From NCBI GenBank assembly GCA_036500605.1, contig DASYBU010000005.1:1-64000 (forward strand): DNA of 64,000 bases, read 5' to 3'. The position numbers and the translations under genes were made by a program. Below the pieces are notes generated by a model. It saw nothing but the letters and a program-made list of their open reading frames with translations, made no database searches and was not told the origin of the DNA. Below, one piece after another: positions 34,464 to 43,764 of this stretch (position 1 is the first letter of the stretch; every line of letters starts with the position of its first letter). Source of the stretch: JAFALK01 sp036500605 (GTDB lineage Bacteria > Pseudomonadota > Gammaproteobacteria > Burkholderiales > Burkholderiaceae_C).

Positions 34464-36057
34464 CTCCCAGGTGATGCAGGTCGCCACTCCGGCGCCTGCA
34501 CGTGATCCCAACGCATCGGCGGTCGATTGGCTCGCCGTCGCCGCCGGTGGCCTCGGCGCGCTGATGGCGACGCTCGACATCTCGATCACCAACTCCGCGT
34601 TGCCGCAGATCCAGGGTGCGATCGGCGCCACCGGCACCGAGGGCACGTGGATCTCGACCGGCTACCTGATGTCCGAGATCGTGATGATCCCGCTGGCCGC
34701 GTGGCTGGTGCGCGCCTTCGGCCTGCGCAACTTCCTGGTCGGCAACGCCGCGCTGTTCACGCTCTTCTCGATGCTGTGCGGCCTCTCGAGCGCCTTGCCC
34801 GTGCTGGTGCTGGCGCGTATCGGCCAGGGCTTCACCGGCGGCGCAATGATCCCGACCGCGCAGACCATCATCCGCTCGCGCCTGCCGCGCCACCAGATGG
34901 CCGTGGGCATGACGATGTTCGGCCTGATCGTGTTGCTCGGGCCGCTGCTGGGCCCGGTGCTGGGCGGCTGGCTGACCGAGAACTCCAGCTGGCGCTGGTG
35001 CTTCTTCATCAACGTGCCGGTCTGCGCGCTGCTGCTGTCGTTGCTGATCTTCGGCCTGCCGCCCGAGCGCGTGAAGCTGAAGGAATTCTGGCGTGCCGAC
35101 TGGCTCGGCATCGCGGGCCTGGCGCTGGGCCTGTCCACGCTGACGGTCGTACTGGAAGAGGGCCAGCGCGAGCGCTGGTTCGAGTCCTCGACGATCATCA
35201 CCTTGAGCCTGATCTCGGCCTTCGGCATGGTGCTGATCGCACTCTCGCAGTTCATGTCGACCAAGCCCATCCTGCGGCTGAGCCTGCTGCGCAACAAGAG
35301 CTACGCGAGCGTGATCTTCATCGTGTCCACGGTGGGCGGCTGCCTGTATTGCGTGTCCTACCTGCTGCCGCAGTTTCTGTCGCTGGTGGCCGGCTACAAC
35401 GCCGAGCAGGCCGGCGCGATCATGCTGCTGAGCGGCCTGCCGGCCTTTGCGCTGATGCCGATCCTGCCGCGCCTGATCAACCGCGTGGATTTCCGCGTGA
35501 TGGTGATCGCGGGCCTGCTGTGCTTCGCCATCAGTTGCGCGCTCGATCTGGACCTGACCGCGCAGAGCGTCGGCCATGACTTCGTGGCCTCGCAACTGCT
35601 GCGCGGCGTCGGCCAGATGCTCTGCATGATGCCGCTGAACCAGGCCTCGATGGCCGCCGTCTCGCGCGAGGAATCGGGTGATGCGGCCGGGCTCTACAAC
35701 ATGGCGCGCAACCTCGGCGGCTCGATCGGCCTGGCCGTGATCGGCACCTTCATCGATCGTCGCAACGTGCTGCATGTGGACCGGCTCAGTGAGACGCTCA
35801 ATGCCAACTCCACGCTGGTGCAGGAACGCGTGGCGGGCGGTACGGTGAGCCACTTCGCGCAGATCGGCGATGCCGCGGTCGCGCAGTTGCAGACGCTCAA
35901 GGAAATCGCGCTGCAGATCCACCAGCAGGCCACCGTGATGACCTTCTCCGAAACGTTTTATGTGCTCACCGTCGCGCTGCTGCTGTGCGTTCCGCTGGCG
36001 TTGATGTTGAAGACACCCAAACCCGGCCAGCAGGCCGGCAATCAGGCCGCACATTGA
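34456..36057 (+). CDS. emrB: EmrB/QacA-family 14-TM drug efflux transporter
   Basis: A 533-residue DHA2-family MFS pump. TM1 carries LGALMATLDISITNSALPQIQ in family form (the D-[IL]-[ST] motif), and motif C appears in GPLLGPVLGGWLTENSSWRW. Fourteen hydrophobic segments are apparent. It exports hydrophobic drugs or uncouplers with protons as driving force and works with EmrA and an outer-membrane factor, both encoded alongside. Its start overlaps emrA, and the outer-membrane gene begins 13 bp after its stop. Confidence 0.92.
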   Translation: MDDSQVMQVATPAPARDPNASAVDWLAVAAGGLGALMATLDISITNSALPQIQGAIGATGTEGTWISTGYLMSEIVMIPLAAWLVRAFGLRNFLVGNAALFTLFSMLCGLSSALPVLVLARIGQGFTGGAMIPTAQTIIRSRLPRHQMAVGMTMFGLIVLLGPLLGPVLGGWLTENSSWRWCFFINVPVCALLLSLLIFGLPPERVKLKEFWRADWLGIAGLALGLSTLTVVLEEGQRERWFESSTIITLSLISAFGMVLIALSQFMSTKPILRLSLLRNKSYASVIFIVSTVGGCLYCVSYLLPQFLSLVAGYNAEQAGAIMLLSGLPAFALMPILPRLINRVDFRVMVIAGLLCFAISCALDLDLTAQSVGHDFVASQLLRGVGQMLCMMPLNQASMAAVSREESGDAAGLYNMARNLGGSIGLAVIGTFIDRRNVLHVDRLSETLNANSTLVQERVAGGTVSHFAQIGDAAVAQLQTLKEIALQIHQQATVMTFSETFYVLTVALLLCVPLALMLKTPKPGQQAGNQAAH

Positions 36058-36070
36058 GCCGATCACTGCC

Positions 36071-37486
36071 ATGACACGACCCCTAACTCTCATTCTCAGC
36101 GCACTGTCGCTGGCGCTGCTCGCCGCGGGCTGCACCACGGTCGGCCCCGACTACAAGGGCGCGCCCGCCGTGGCGCCCGGCGCCATGCAGGCCCCGCACT
36201 TCGCGCGCGAAACGACCGGTACTGACGCCAAGGCGCCCGTCAGCGCCGCGTGGTGGCGCAGCTTCGGCGACACCACGCTCGACACGCTGGTGGACCAGGC
36301 GCTGCACGACAGCCCCACGCTGGCTGCCGCGCAGGCGCGCCTGCGCCAGGCCCGCGCCACGCTGAGCCAGCGCGACGCCGAACGCCTGCCGACGGCCTCC
36401 GCCTCCGGCCTGGGGCTCTACCTGCGCCAGGCGCCCACGACCGACCACGCCACCACGACCCAGCTCTACAGCCTGGGCTTCGATGCCACTTGGGAAGCCG
36501 ATCTGTTCGGCGGCACACGCCGCAGCATCGAGCAGGCCAGCGCGCAGGCCGAGGCCGTGCAAGCGGATCTGGCCGATGCCCAGGTCTCGCTCGCCGCCGA
36601 GGTCGTGCAGAGTTATGTGGCCCTGCGCGCCCAGCAGCAAAGCCAGGCGCTGTGGCAAGAGAAGGCGAAGCTGGATGAGCAAGCGATGGTCCTCGCCCGC
36701 CAGCGTCGTGCTGCCGGTGTGGCCTCGGCTGACGAGCTCGAGCAACGCGAAACGCAGCGCGAAGCCACTCAAGCTTCATTGGCGGACACGGCCGGGCAGA
36801 TCAGCGCTTCGCTGGATCAACTGGCACTGCTGACGGGCCAGGCGCCCGGCGCGCTCGATGCCCTGCTGCTCACCCACGCGAGGGCCCTGCCGAGCCTTCC
36901 CGACGAGGTGCCCATCGGCGATCCGGCCGAGCTGCTGCAACGCCGGCCCGACATCCGTGCCGCCGAACGCCGCCTGGCCGCGAGCAACGCACAGATCGGC
37001 CAGGAGACCGCGAAGTACTTCCCCAAGCTGAGCCTGATCGGCGGCCTGGGTTTGGCCGGCGCGCATCCGAGCAATCTGTTCAGTGCGAGCGGGCTGTCCT
37101 TGCTCGGTGTTCCGTACCTGAGCTGGAACGTGTTCGATTTCGGCCGCACGGCCGCTGGCGTCCGGCAGGCCGAAGCAGGCCGCGACGAATCCATCGCCAA
37201 GTACCAGGCCGCCGTGCTCGGCGCGCTCCAGGACGCGAACAGCGCGTTGTCGCGCTATGGCCAGCACCGCCAGATGCTGATGCACCAGGAAGCGCAACAA
37301 GCCTCGGCGCAGCGCAGCCTGGCGCTGACGCAGCAACGCCGCCAGGCCGGTGTGGCCAGCGACCTCGACCTGTTCGATGCGGGCCGGACTCGCAGTGACG
37401 CGCAGTTGAAGACTCTGGACGGCGAGGCCGCGCTGCTCAAGGATTTCGTGGCGCTGCAGAAGAGTCTGGGGCTGGGCTGGCGGTAG
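36071..37486 (+). CDS. NodT/TolC-type outer-membrane efflux lipoprotein
   Basis: A 471-residue outer-membrane factor. The lipobox LAAGC gives Cys21, followed by TTVGPDYKGAP, the standard opening of the NodT family. Two outer-membrane efflux repeats follow, with ARLRQARATLSQRDAERLPT in the first half and RRPDIRAAERRLAASNAQIG in the second. It completes a three-part pump with EmrA and EmrB, from which it is separated by 13 bp. A decayed AraC fragment lies just downstream. Confidence 0.93.
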   Translation: MTRPLTLILSALSLALLAAGCTTVGPDYKGAPAVAPGAMQAPHFARETTGTDAKAPVSAAWWRSFGDTTLDTLVDQALHDSPTLAAAQARLRQARATLSQRDAERLPTASASGLGLYLRQAPTTDHATTTQLYSLGFDATWEADLFGGTRRSIEQASAQAEAVQADLADAQVSLAAEVVQSYVALRAQQQSQALWQEKAKLDEQAMVLARQRRAAGVASADELEQRETQREATQASLADTAGQISASLDQLALLTGQAPGALDALLLTHARALPSLPDEVPIGDPAELLQRRPDIRAAERRLAASNAQIGQETAKYFPKLSLIGGLGLAGAHPSNLFSASGLSLLGVPYLSWNVFDFGRTAAGVRQAEAGRDESIAKYQAAVLGALQDANSALSRYGQHRQMLMHQEAQQASAQRSLALTQQRRQAGVASDLDLFDAGRTRSDAQLKTLDGEAALLKDFVALQKSLGLGWR

Positions 37487-37497
37487 GCGAGGAGCCT

Positions 37498-37600
37498 GCT
37501 CGTGCCCATGGTCTTGGCGGCTGACCCATGTGCCGACTGAACGCGGTGCTGAATGGGCGGGTCGACGCGTACTCCGCCCGAGCCTGGGCGAAGGCGGACT
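37498..37600 (-). pseudogene. degenerate second AraC-family C-terminal remnant
   Basis: The minus strand here reads EYASTRPFSTAFSRHMGQPP, aligning with the YASTSTFSTAFSRHVGQAP fragment at 15024-15179. At the DNA level about 26 bases around 37529-37554 match the other copy with few differences (core TGTGCCGACTGAA-CGCGGTGCTGAA). Upstream and downstream sequence no longer resembles AraC. It is more decayed than the first copy, and both sit directly after the end of a functional gene or operon. Confidence 0.55.
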
Positions 37601-37611
37601 GACGCTGAGGC

Positions 37612-38001
37612 TCAGGCCGCCGGTAGCCGCGCGATGACGCGCTCCAGCGCAGACCGCAAGGTCTCGTTGCCGCACTCCTCGCGGCGCGCCTTCAGGAAGG
37701 CCGCCGTCTCGGGCGCGGGGGCGCTGGCCAGCAGGCTGATCAGGCGCTTGCAGCGCTCATAAGGCTCGAAGCTCCAGTTCGTCATGGCCCACTCGCCCAG
37801 GTGCAGCGCGACCTCGGGGTCCAGCGCACCCACATGGCTCCACTGGTCCAGAGCGAACAAAAAGCCCCAGGCGAGGTCGTCCACGCTTTCCGCCTTCTCG
37901 CGGGCGAGCGCGAACAGGATCTCGAAGTTGCGCCGCACATCCGGCTCCTCGGGAAAGGTGCCCTGGGCTTCCAACTGCTTGCGTAAGGTTTCCTGGCTCA
38001 T
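37612..38001 (-). CDS. small acidic helical protein, candidate immunity partner of the upstream toxin-like gene
   Basis: A 128-residue protein beginning MSQETLRKQLEAQG. AAGGA about 9 nt upstream of the ATG at 38001 supports this start; a TTG right after the preceding stop is less likely. It is acidic, alpha-helical and without signal or membrane segments (for example VRRNFEILFALAREKAESVDDLAWGF in its first half, rich in Glu, Asp and Ala). I do not know the family. It lies 54 bp downstream of a 1073-residue protein with a toxin-like end, the place where immunity genes are found, so that role is inferred from position and size only. Confidence 0.6.
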   Translation of the reverse strand: MSQETLRKQLEAQGTFPEEPDVRRNFEILFALAREKAESVDDLAWGFLFALDQWSHVGALDPEVALHLGEWAMTNWSFEPYERCKRLISLLASAPAPETAAFLKARREECGNETLRSALERVIARLPAA

Positions 38002-38055
38002 GATGGGAACATCCTTGTGAGGCTTGAGTCGCTCAAGCCAAATCAAATCAATCAA

Positions 38056-41000
38056 TCAATAAAGCGCCATGTGGCTGCTGGCGTCAAAGGCATCATCGAT
38101 CAGATTGCCGTCGGGCTGCACGTAGTCGCCGTTGACCGTCATGCGCACCAGATTGCCCTTCTTGCTGTCGGCATCGGCATGCACCGCCTTCGAGTTGGTC
38201 GGGCCGTGACCGTAGATCACCATCTTCACGCCGCTGGGCGTGGTCCATTCGTAGCGGAAGCCCTTGGGGTACTTGGGCGAGGCATGGTAGACGTTGGGCG
38301 TGCCCTTGGGGATGAGGTTCTCGATGTCGCCGAGCGACACGCCGCCATGCTTGACCAGCTTCTTGAGCACCTCCACCGTCTTCTTCACGCGGCGCTCGGT
38401 TTTCACGTCCTCGTCGGTCGTGTCGTCCTCCTGGATGACGACCTGCAGCGTCTTGGCCTCGCCCTTCGGCGCGGCCACCTTCACCTCGGCCTTCCAGCCC
38501 ACGATCTTGGCCTCGATCTCGTCCACCTCTTCCATCAGTGCGTTGATGTGGGCGAACTTCTGCTCGTCGGTCCCGCCCTTCTCGGCCTCCAGGCGTAATG
38601 CGTCGAGCGACTGCATCTGCGTGCTGTGCACGCGTTTGAGCTGCAGGTCGGTATTGCTCTTCTTGGCGCCGTCGAGCTTCTCCGCGACGCTGAGCACGTC
38701 GACCTCCACCTCCCGCTCGTCGGTGAGCTGGTAGTTGTCGTCGGGCTTGGCCGCCACGCGCAGCTTGCGCTTCTTGCCCGCGGGCGGCTTGGCGCCCACC
38801 GCCAGCTCCAGCTTCTCGATGAAGAACTGCGCCTCGCCGTCGCCGGGGTTGAAGCTGGCCTTGGCGCGCAGCTTCTTCATGTCATTGGACTGGACGATGG
38901 CGCCGATGGCCGGCGGCGCCGCCATGGCGAGCGTGCGCACCGCCTTGTCCACCTTGAAGGTCAGCGTCTTCTCGGCCGCGGCCAGGAAGTTGACCCGCGC
39001 CGGCGTGCGCACCGTGATGCGCCGCGCGTCGCCGGCCCCAAGCACGCTGCCGACCTTCACCGCCTGGCCCTTGTCGTCCACGTACTCGAGGGCCTTGCTC
39101 AGATCGGACAGACGGTCGGCCAGCGGAGGATCGGTGCTGATGGTCACGCGGGCATTGAGCTGCAGTGCGGTCAGTGCGGCGGGGAAGGTCTGGGTCTGCG
39201 GCGCAGCGCCCTCCCAGACGATTTCCTGCTGCGCCGGCTTCACGGTCAGGCTCACCGCCACCTCGGCCGAAGGCTCGAAATTCTTGTTGCCCGGGCTGCG
39301 CACCTTCAGCGCGTGGACCTTGGCATCCAGCTGGTTGCCTTCTTTCAACGCCTTGCCTTCGAGCAGGATCTCCAAGCCCGAGAGCAGGTCGGCATGTTCG
39401 CCTTCGGAGGCCGGTTCGGTCGCGACGCCGGCGCCCAGCAGTGCGCTGCGCCAGGGGGTGCCGTAGCCGTATTCGAGCGTCGTCGCCTTGCAACTGACCG
39501 TCGTCTTGGCCTTGAGCACATTGAGAGGCACTTCAACCGGCACGACGGTGCGATAGACCTCGGCGTCCGCGCCGACCACGGCAGCCCGCAGGCGCTGGCC
39601 GGCGCCGGCGGGGAGCACGGTCTTTTCGGGCTCGATCGCCTTGCCGGCCAAGGTGTAGTGGATCGTGCCGCTGTCCGCCGACAGGCGCGCGTTCAGCTGC
39701 GTGGCGGAAAGCGGCGTGCCGTAGACGATGTCCGCCGGCGCGGCCCAGGTGATTGCCAGCGGCAGCTTGGCGTCTTCGATCAAGGCCTCCAGCGGCTTGC
39801 GGCCCTGGCTGCGCTCGGTCTCCAGCGTCTCCAGGCTTTTCTCGGCGCCGCTGAGCGCCTGTTCCAGCAGCGCGTGGGCCTTGCAGGCCTGGACCACTTT
39901 GCCGGCCAGGGTCAGCAGCTTCTGCTCCTCTTCCGACTTCTTCTTCACCAGGTTGAGCCGCGCCACGGTCTTCTCGTAAAAGTCCAGCGAGGTGGCGGTG
40001 AGCGGATTCGCCAGGGCCCGGCCGTCGGTGTTCTTGAGCAGCTTGCCCGCCTCCAGGCTCTGCGCCACGGCCTTGCGCTTGTTCTCGACCTGGAGCTCCT
40101 GGTCCGCCACCTTCTTGTCCGCCACGGCCAAGTAGTCGCCCAGCTTCTCCTTGCGCTGCGCCACCTCATCCTCAAAGGTCTTCCGGGCCTCGGCCAGCTC
40201 CTTGCGCGCCGCCGTCTCGGCCTGCTGCATCAGCAGCGAGGCGGCCTCGGCCTTGACCAGCAGGCGGGCGCAAATCTTCTGCTCGTCCTGGGCCAGCGGA
40301 GCGCGGCCGACGTAGGGCTTCAGGCCGTTCAGCTGCCGCTCTACCTCGAACTCCAGCGCGCCGATGCGGCCCTCCAGCGCATGCGGCTTGCCGGCCTTCC
40401 AGGCCGTGATCTCGGTGGACATCTTGATGAGCGGCGCGCGCGCCAGGGCCACGTCGTCGCGGATCTTTTGCATCGCCACATCCAGCCCCGGTTTGGCGAG
40501 CTTGTCCAGCGCCGCCTGTTCCAGCGCCTGCTGCTCGCGGACGCGCTCGCGGCGCGCCTGGCTTTCGCTATCCTTGGCCAGCAGCAGTTCCAGGGCCTTG
40601 CGCCACTCCTCGAGCACCAGCAGCGCGTTGTCATAACGCTCGGCTGCCACGCAGTTGTAGACGGTCAGCGCGAACAGCGAGCACTGCTGCTTCTCCAGCT
40701 TGGACATGGGGTCCAGCCTGGCCACCAGGACGGCAATCACCTGGGAGGCCTTCCTGAAACCGGCCTCATCCTCCTGCCGGCGCTGCGTCGCCTTCACCGC
40801 GTCTTCGTCCACCACGGCGACCAAGCCGCCTTCGCGGCCCTCGTCGCGGATGTCTCGCGCGCGGTGCCCGGCCTGCTGCAGCAGGTGCCCGGCCGTCTCG
40901 AACTGGCCCAGCAGGGCGTGGTTGTCGGCCAGTTCCAGCGCCAGCTCCAGCGCGCTGGCCTCCTCGGGCTTCAGCACGTTCACGAGCGCTTTGCGCAGCA

Positions 41001-41277
41001 GGGCCAAGTCCTTGCGCAGTTCCTCGAACAGCTTGCGCCCTTCCACGTCTTCGGATTCGCCCTCGCCCTCGCTGCCGGACAGCGCGCCGGCCAGCTCCTC
41101 CAGGGCGGTCGTCAGCTCGGGCGCGAGATTCCTCAGGACCGCGGGGTCCTTGGCGAACTTGAGCAGACCTTCCTGCAAGTCCAGGAGTTCACGCTCTTCC
41201 ATCTGCCTGCGGCCCTTGCCGAGCAGTTCGCGCGCACGCTGAACCCATTTGCGGGCCTCGGTCAGTTCCAAAGACAT
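38056..41277 (-). CDS. large coiled-coil/MBG-domain protein with toxin-like C-terminal domain
   Basis: A 1073-residue protein without signal peptide or membrane helix. Residues about 1-470 are helical and charged, mostly coiled coil. From about 475 to 800 there are repeated beta modules of the MBG/Ig type, with ITWAAPADIVYGTPLSATQL as the best match (the I-x-W..PA.I.YGT.LS.TQLNA consensus), and then EIVWEGAAPQTQTFPAALTA. Residues 800-990 are mixed. The last 78 residues (VYHASPKYPKGFRYEWTTPS onward, with IYGHGPTNS and VNGDYVQPDG) look like a compact nuclease-type domain of polymorphic toxins, possibly the type 30 group. A small gene follows directly. Delivery route is unknown; no secretion genes are nearby. 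Confidence 0.6.
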   Translation of the reverse strand: MSLELTEARKWVQRARELLGKGRRQMEERELLDLQEGLLKFAKDPAVLRNLAPELTTALEELAGALSGSEGEGESEDVEGRKLFEELRKDLALLRKALVNVLKPEEASALELALELADNHALLGQFETAGHLLQQAGHRARDIRDEGREGGLVAVVDEDAVKATQRRQEDEAGFRKASQVIAVLVARLDPMSKLEKQQCSLFALTVYNCVAAERYDNALLVLEEWRKALELLLAKDSESQARRERVREQQALEQAALDKLAKPGLDVAMQKIRDDVALARAPLIKMSTEITAWKAGKPHALEGRIGALEFEVERQLNGLKPYVGRAPLAQDEQKICARLLVKAEAASLLMQQAETAARKELAEARKTFEDEVAQRKEKLGDYLAVADKKVADQELQVENKRKAVAQSLEAGKLLKNTDGRALANPLTATSLDFYEKTVARLNLVKKKSEEEQKLLTLAGKVVQACKAHALLEQALSGAEKSLETLETERSQGRKPLEALIEDAKLPLAITWAAPADIVYGTPLSATQLNARLSADSGTIHYTLAGKAIEPEKTVLPAGAGQRLRAAVVGADAEVYRTVVPVEVPLNVLKAKTTVSCKATTLEYGYGTPWRSALLGAGVATEPASEGEHADLLSGLEILLEGKALKEGNQLDAKVHALKVRSPGNKNFEPSAEVAVSLTVKPAQQEIVWEGAAPQTQTFPAALTALQLNARVTISTDPPLADRLSDLSKALEYVDDKGQAVKVGSVLGAGDARRITVRTPARVNFLAAAEKTLTFKVDKAVRTLAMAAPPAIGAIVQSNDMKKLRAKASFNPGDGEAQFFIEKLELAVGAKPPAGKKRKLRVAAKPDDNYQLTDEREVEVDVLSVAEKLDGAKKSNTDLQLKRVHSTQMQSLDALRLEAEKGGTDEQKFAHINALMEEVDEIEAKIVGWKAEVKVAAPKGEAKTLQVVIQEDDTTDEDVKTERRVKKTVEVLKKLVKHGGVSLGDIENLIPKGTPNVYHASPKYPKGFRYEWTTPSGVKMVIYGHGPTNSKAVHADADSKKGNLVRMTVNGDYVQPDGNLIDDAFDASSHMALY

Positions 41278-41668
41278 TGGAATCGCTCCATCTCGTGGTG
41301 AGAGCGTGCAACTCTAACGTCTAAAGCAAGCGGATGGCCGAGCGGATGGCCTCCAGCTTCAGGCCGATCTCGCGTTCCTTGGCGGAAGGCGGCGAGCACG
41401 CAGCGCCCTGTGCCGCTGATCCTGCGAAGAGGGGATGCGGGCGGAAGGGTCTTCGTCGCATCGGCCGAATTCTGAGTACCCTTGCCGGGGTCCACTGGCC
41501 GCCATGAGGAAGAAGAAGGAGCGCTCCAAGCTCCTTGACGCGCCAGGGACGGGCTTGTCATGAGCAGTAAGCGTCGATGTCAGAGGGGCGCGGCCTTTTC
41601 TCCTTCGCTGTCACGAGTCGGACCCTGGAAAGCAGCGCTTTCCGGTCGCGGCTTCACCGGGACAACTC
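41278..41668. other. intergenic, no gene seen
   Basis: This 391-bp stretch separates the toxin-like gene (start at 41277) from the FkbM methyltransferase and should hold both promoters. I see a direct repeat GCGGATGGCC at 41330-41355 and no intact coding frame with a ribosome site. No confident -35/-10 pair could be picked. Confidence 0.4.
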
Positions 41669-42439
41669 ATGAACTCGATCAAATCGATGGCGGTTTCCTT
41701 GTTGCCGCCGAAAGCGGTCATGCATCTGCAGGCTGTCGATCACTACTTCAACGGTGAACAGGAGATCCGGCTGCTCAGAGGCCTGGTCGATCGCAAGCGA
41801 CGGGCCATTGACGCGGGCGCCAATATCGGAACGTACTCGTACTTCCTCAGGAAGTATGCGGCCGAGGTCCATGCCTACGAACCGAACCCCGAGCTGGCCT
41901 CCAGATTGGGCGCTTTGCTTCCGACGATCAAGGTTCATCCGGTGGCGCTCTCCGACAGGTCGGGCGAGCTGACCTTCACGGTTCCGATCAGCGAGTCCGG
42001 GAGGCCGCAGCACGAGCTGGGCAGCGTGAGTCAGTTCTTTGACGGCGAGGTCCTGAGCCGAATCGTCCAGTGCGTCACGATCGATTCAGAGTCGATAGAC
42101 GATGTCGGTTTCATCAAGATCGATGTCGAGCAGCATGAACGCGAGGTGCTGCACGGCGCGATGAAGACGATCGAGAAGTCGCGGCCGACCATGTTGGTGG
42201 AGGTCTATCCGCTCAAGTACGAGCAATCGCTGAGCGATGAGTTCGCCTTCATCTTGAAGAACGACTACTGTGCCTGGTTCTTCTTCGCGGGGAGCTGGCG
42301 GCCGCTGAGTTCATTCGACCCCAAAATCCATGCGGCGTCAGAGCACTTCGGAAAGTCCGATCGCTTCATGGGCAACAACATTGTCCTGTTCCCGGTCGAG
42401 CATCCTCGCGCGGCTACAGGGCCGATGCGCAGCCACTGA
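41669..42439 (+). CDS. FkbM-family SAM-dependent methyltransferase
   Basis: A 256-residue methyltransferase. The SAM-binding motif I is AIDAGANIGTYSYFL (about 46-60), motif II is HAYEPNPELASRL, and VGFIKIDVEQHEREVLHGA is the characteristic FkbM segment that includes the acidic post-II residue. FkbM proteins O-methylate sugars or polyketides. No glycan or polyketide genes adjoin it, so the substrate is unknown. The start ATG at 41669 is the first in the frame and has only a weak ribosome site. Confidence 0.88.
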   Translation: MNSIKSMAVSLLPPKAVMHLQAVDHYFNGEQEIRLLRGLVDRKRRAIDAGANIGTYSYFLRKYAAEVHAYEPNPELASRLGALLPTIKVHPVALSDRSGELTFTVPISESGRPQHELGSVSQFFDGEVLSRIVQCVTIDSESIDDVGFIKIDVEQHEREVLHGAMKTIEKSRPTMLVEVYPLKYEQSLSDEFAFILKNDYCAWFFFAGSWRPLSSFDPKIHAASEHFGKSDRFMGNNIVLFPVEHPRAATGPMRSH

Positions 42440-42463
42440 GACGCAGAAGACCCTGCCAGACTT

Positions 42464-43270
42464 CTAGTTGCGGCAGGTCGGCGCGCGCATGCCGTACGCA
42501 TTCAGCAGGTCTTGCAAGCGGCCCGATCGACAGAGATCGTCCACCACCTGGTCAAAGCGGGTGACGTTCGCCGCATCGAAGTGTTTGCGCGAAAAACCGA
42601 AGTGATAGCTGAACGGTGTGGTGGTTCCAGCCTGGCGCAAGCCGCTCAGCGATTCGCGTTCGATGAGGTCCTGCGCCACGCGCTCGTTCACCAACGCGAG
42701 CCCGTCGGGGCCGTAGCGGCCGGCGCGCAGCTTGCGCAGCACCGTGCGGTTGTCGATCTCGATCACCATGTCGGCCTCCTTGCCGCCGAGCAGGCTCTGC
42801 AAGGTCGAGGAGGTGGCCGACGGGCCGTAGACACCGACCGTGCGACCGGACAGATCATTCGGTCGGCTGAATTCAAACGGGTTGCCGGCCAGCGCGAAGA
42901 ACGCGTACTGCGCTTCGACAACGGGCGCCGACACGTACAGCACCGCGCGGCGCTCCGGTGTGTCCGCCACCGTGAAGACGCCGTCGACTTCGCCGTTGAC
43001 GGCCATCGCCAGCGCGCGGCGCCAGGGCATCACGTCGACCCTGCACGCCTGCTTGAGCCGCGCGCAGACCGTGTTCAGCACATCGACCATCGGCCCGGCA
43101 CCGCGGCCCGCGAGCTCGTAGGTGTAGGGCGGGAAGGGCTCCGTCACGAAGTGCCAGGCCGCAGTATCTTGTGCCGACGCGGGATGGGCGGCTCCCAGCA
43201 AGATGCCGATGCCGACAAGCCACTTGTTTGTCTTTGCAAAAACCGGACGCACCTTGCGAGCAAGATTCAT
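42464..43270 (-). CDS. periplasmic solute-binding protein, family 3
   Basis: A 268-residue exported protein with a signal peptide (about 1-33, ending in HPASAQ). The mature part follows the amino-acid-binding protein (SBP_bac_3) pattern: TEPFPPYTYELAGRG, then GPMVDVLNTVCARL, MPWRRALAMAVNGEVDGVF and LSGRTVGVYGPSAT. It lacks transporter partners nearby, so it may act as a sensor module or binding protein for an unlinked system. The start ATG overlaps the MarR stop by 3-4 nt (ATGA), meaning the two are translationally coupled. Confidence 0.85.
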   Translation of the reverse strand: MNLARKVRPVFAKTNKWLVGIGILLGAAHPASAQDTAAWHFVTEPFPPYTYELAGRGAGPMVDVLNTVCARLKQACRVDVMPWRRALAMAVNGEVDGVFTVADTPERRAVLYVSAPVVEAQYAFFALAGNPFEFSRPNDLSGRTVGVYGPSATSSTLQSLLGGKEADMVIEIDNRTVLRKLRAGRYGPDGLALVNERVAQDLIERESLSGLRQAGTTTPFSYHFGFSRKHFDAANVTRFDQVVDDLCRSGRLQDLLNAYGMRAPTCRN

Positions 43271-43764
43271 CCGTCGATCGTAGCGTCTTGGGCCGCAGGG
43301 CCGGTGCCGAGGTTCTGCCTGACCCGTCCGATCAGCGTCAGCAATTGGCCCTGCTCGGCCTCGCTGAGGCCCGCCACCGCTTTGGCGCTGAGCTTCCTGG
43401 CCTGCTGGCCGAGCGCGCGCTGAATGGCTTTGCCCTCGGCGGTCAACGCCAGCCTGACGTTGCGACGATCGGCCTCATCGACCGTGGCCTCCAGCAGCCC
43501 GCGATCGCGCAGGCCCTTGATGAGCCGCGCCAGCTGAGCCTTGTCCCGGCCCGAGTGCTCGGCGAGGTCGCTCTGCGTCGAGCCCGGATGGCGCGAGAAG
43601 AAGCCCAGCACCTTGCTGTCCATGTGCGTGATGTCGTGCGGCCCGTCGCGCAGGAAGCGGTACTGCAGCGCGCGGTACTCATGCATCAGCGCATGGACCT
43701 GCTCAAGGATGTCGGCGGGCCCGGCATTGCCCATATGGTTGACATTATCATTTGATTTGCGCAT
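43267..43764 (-). CDS. MarR-family transcriptional regulator
   Basis: About 165 residues from the ATG at 43764 (alternatives at 43776 and 43734). The winged helix is clear: STQSDLAEHSGRDKAQLARL for the HTH and LLEATVDEADRRNVRLALTAEG for the wing. The C-terminal helices provide the dimer interface. It is divergent from the siderophore-interacting protein gene and coupled to the solute-binding-protein gene downstream. Two direct repeats, GACATTATCA, lie in the intergenic/start region and are likely binding sites for this or another regulator. If translation starts at 43734 both repeats lie upstream of the coding region. Confidence 0.88.
   Translation of the reverse strand: MRKSNDNVNHMGNAGPADILEQVHALMHEYRALQYRFLRDGPHDITHMDSKVLGFFSRHPGSTQSDLAEHSGRDKAQLARLIKGLRDRGLLEATVDEADRRNVRLALTAEGKAIQRALGQQARKLSAKAVAGLSEAEQGQLLTLIGRVRQNLGTGPAAQDATIDG

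Noticed and set aside
38626..41301. Long plus-strand frame opposite the 1073-residue protein
   Set aside because: Antisense shadow of a coiled-coil gene; its Leu/Gln/Arg-rich product has no domain and no ribosome site.
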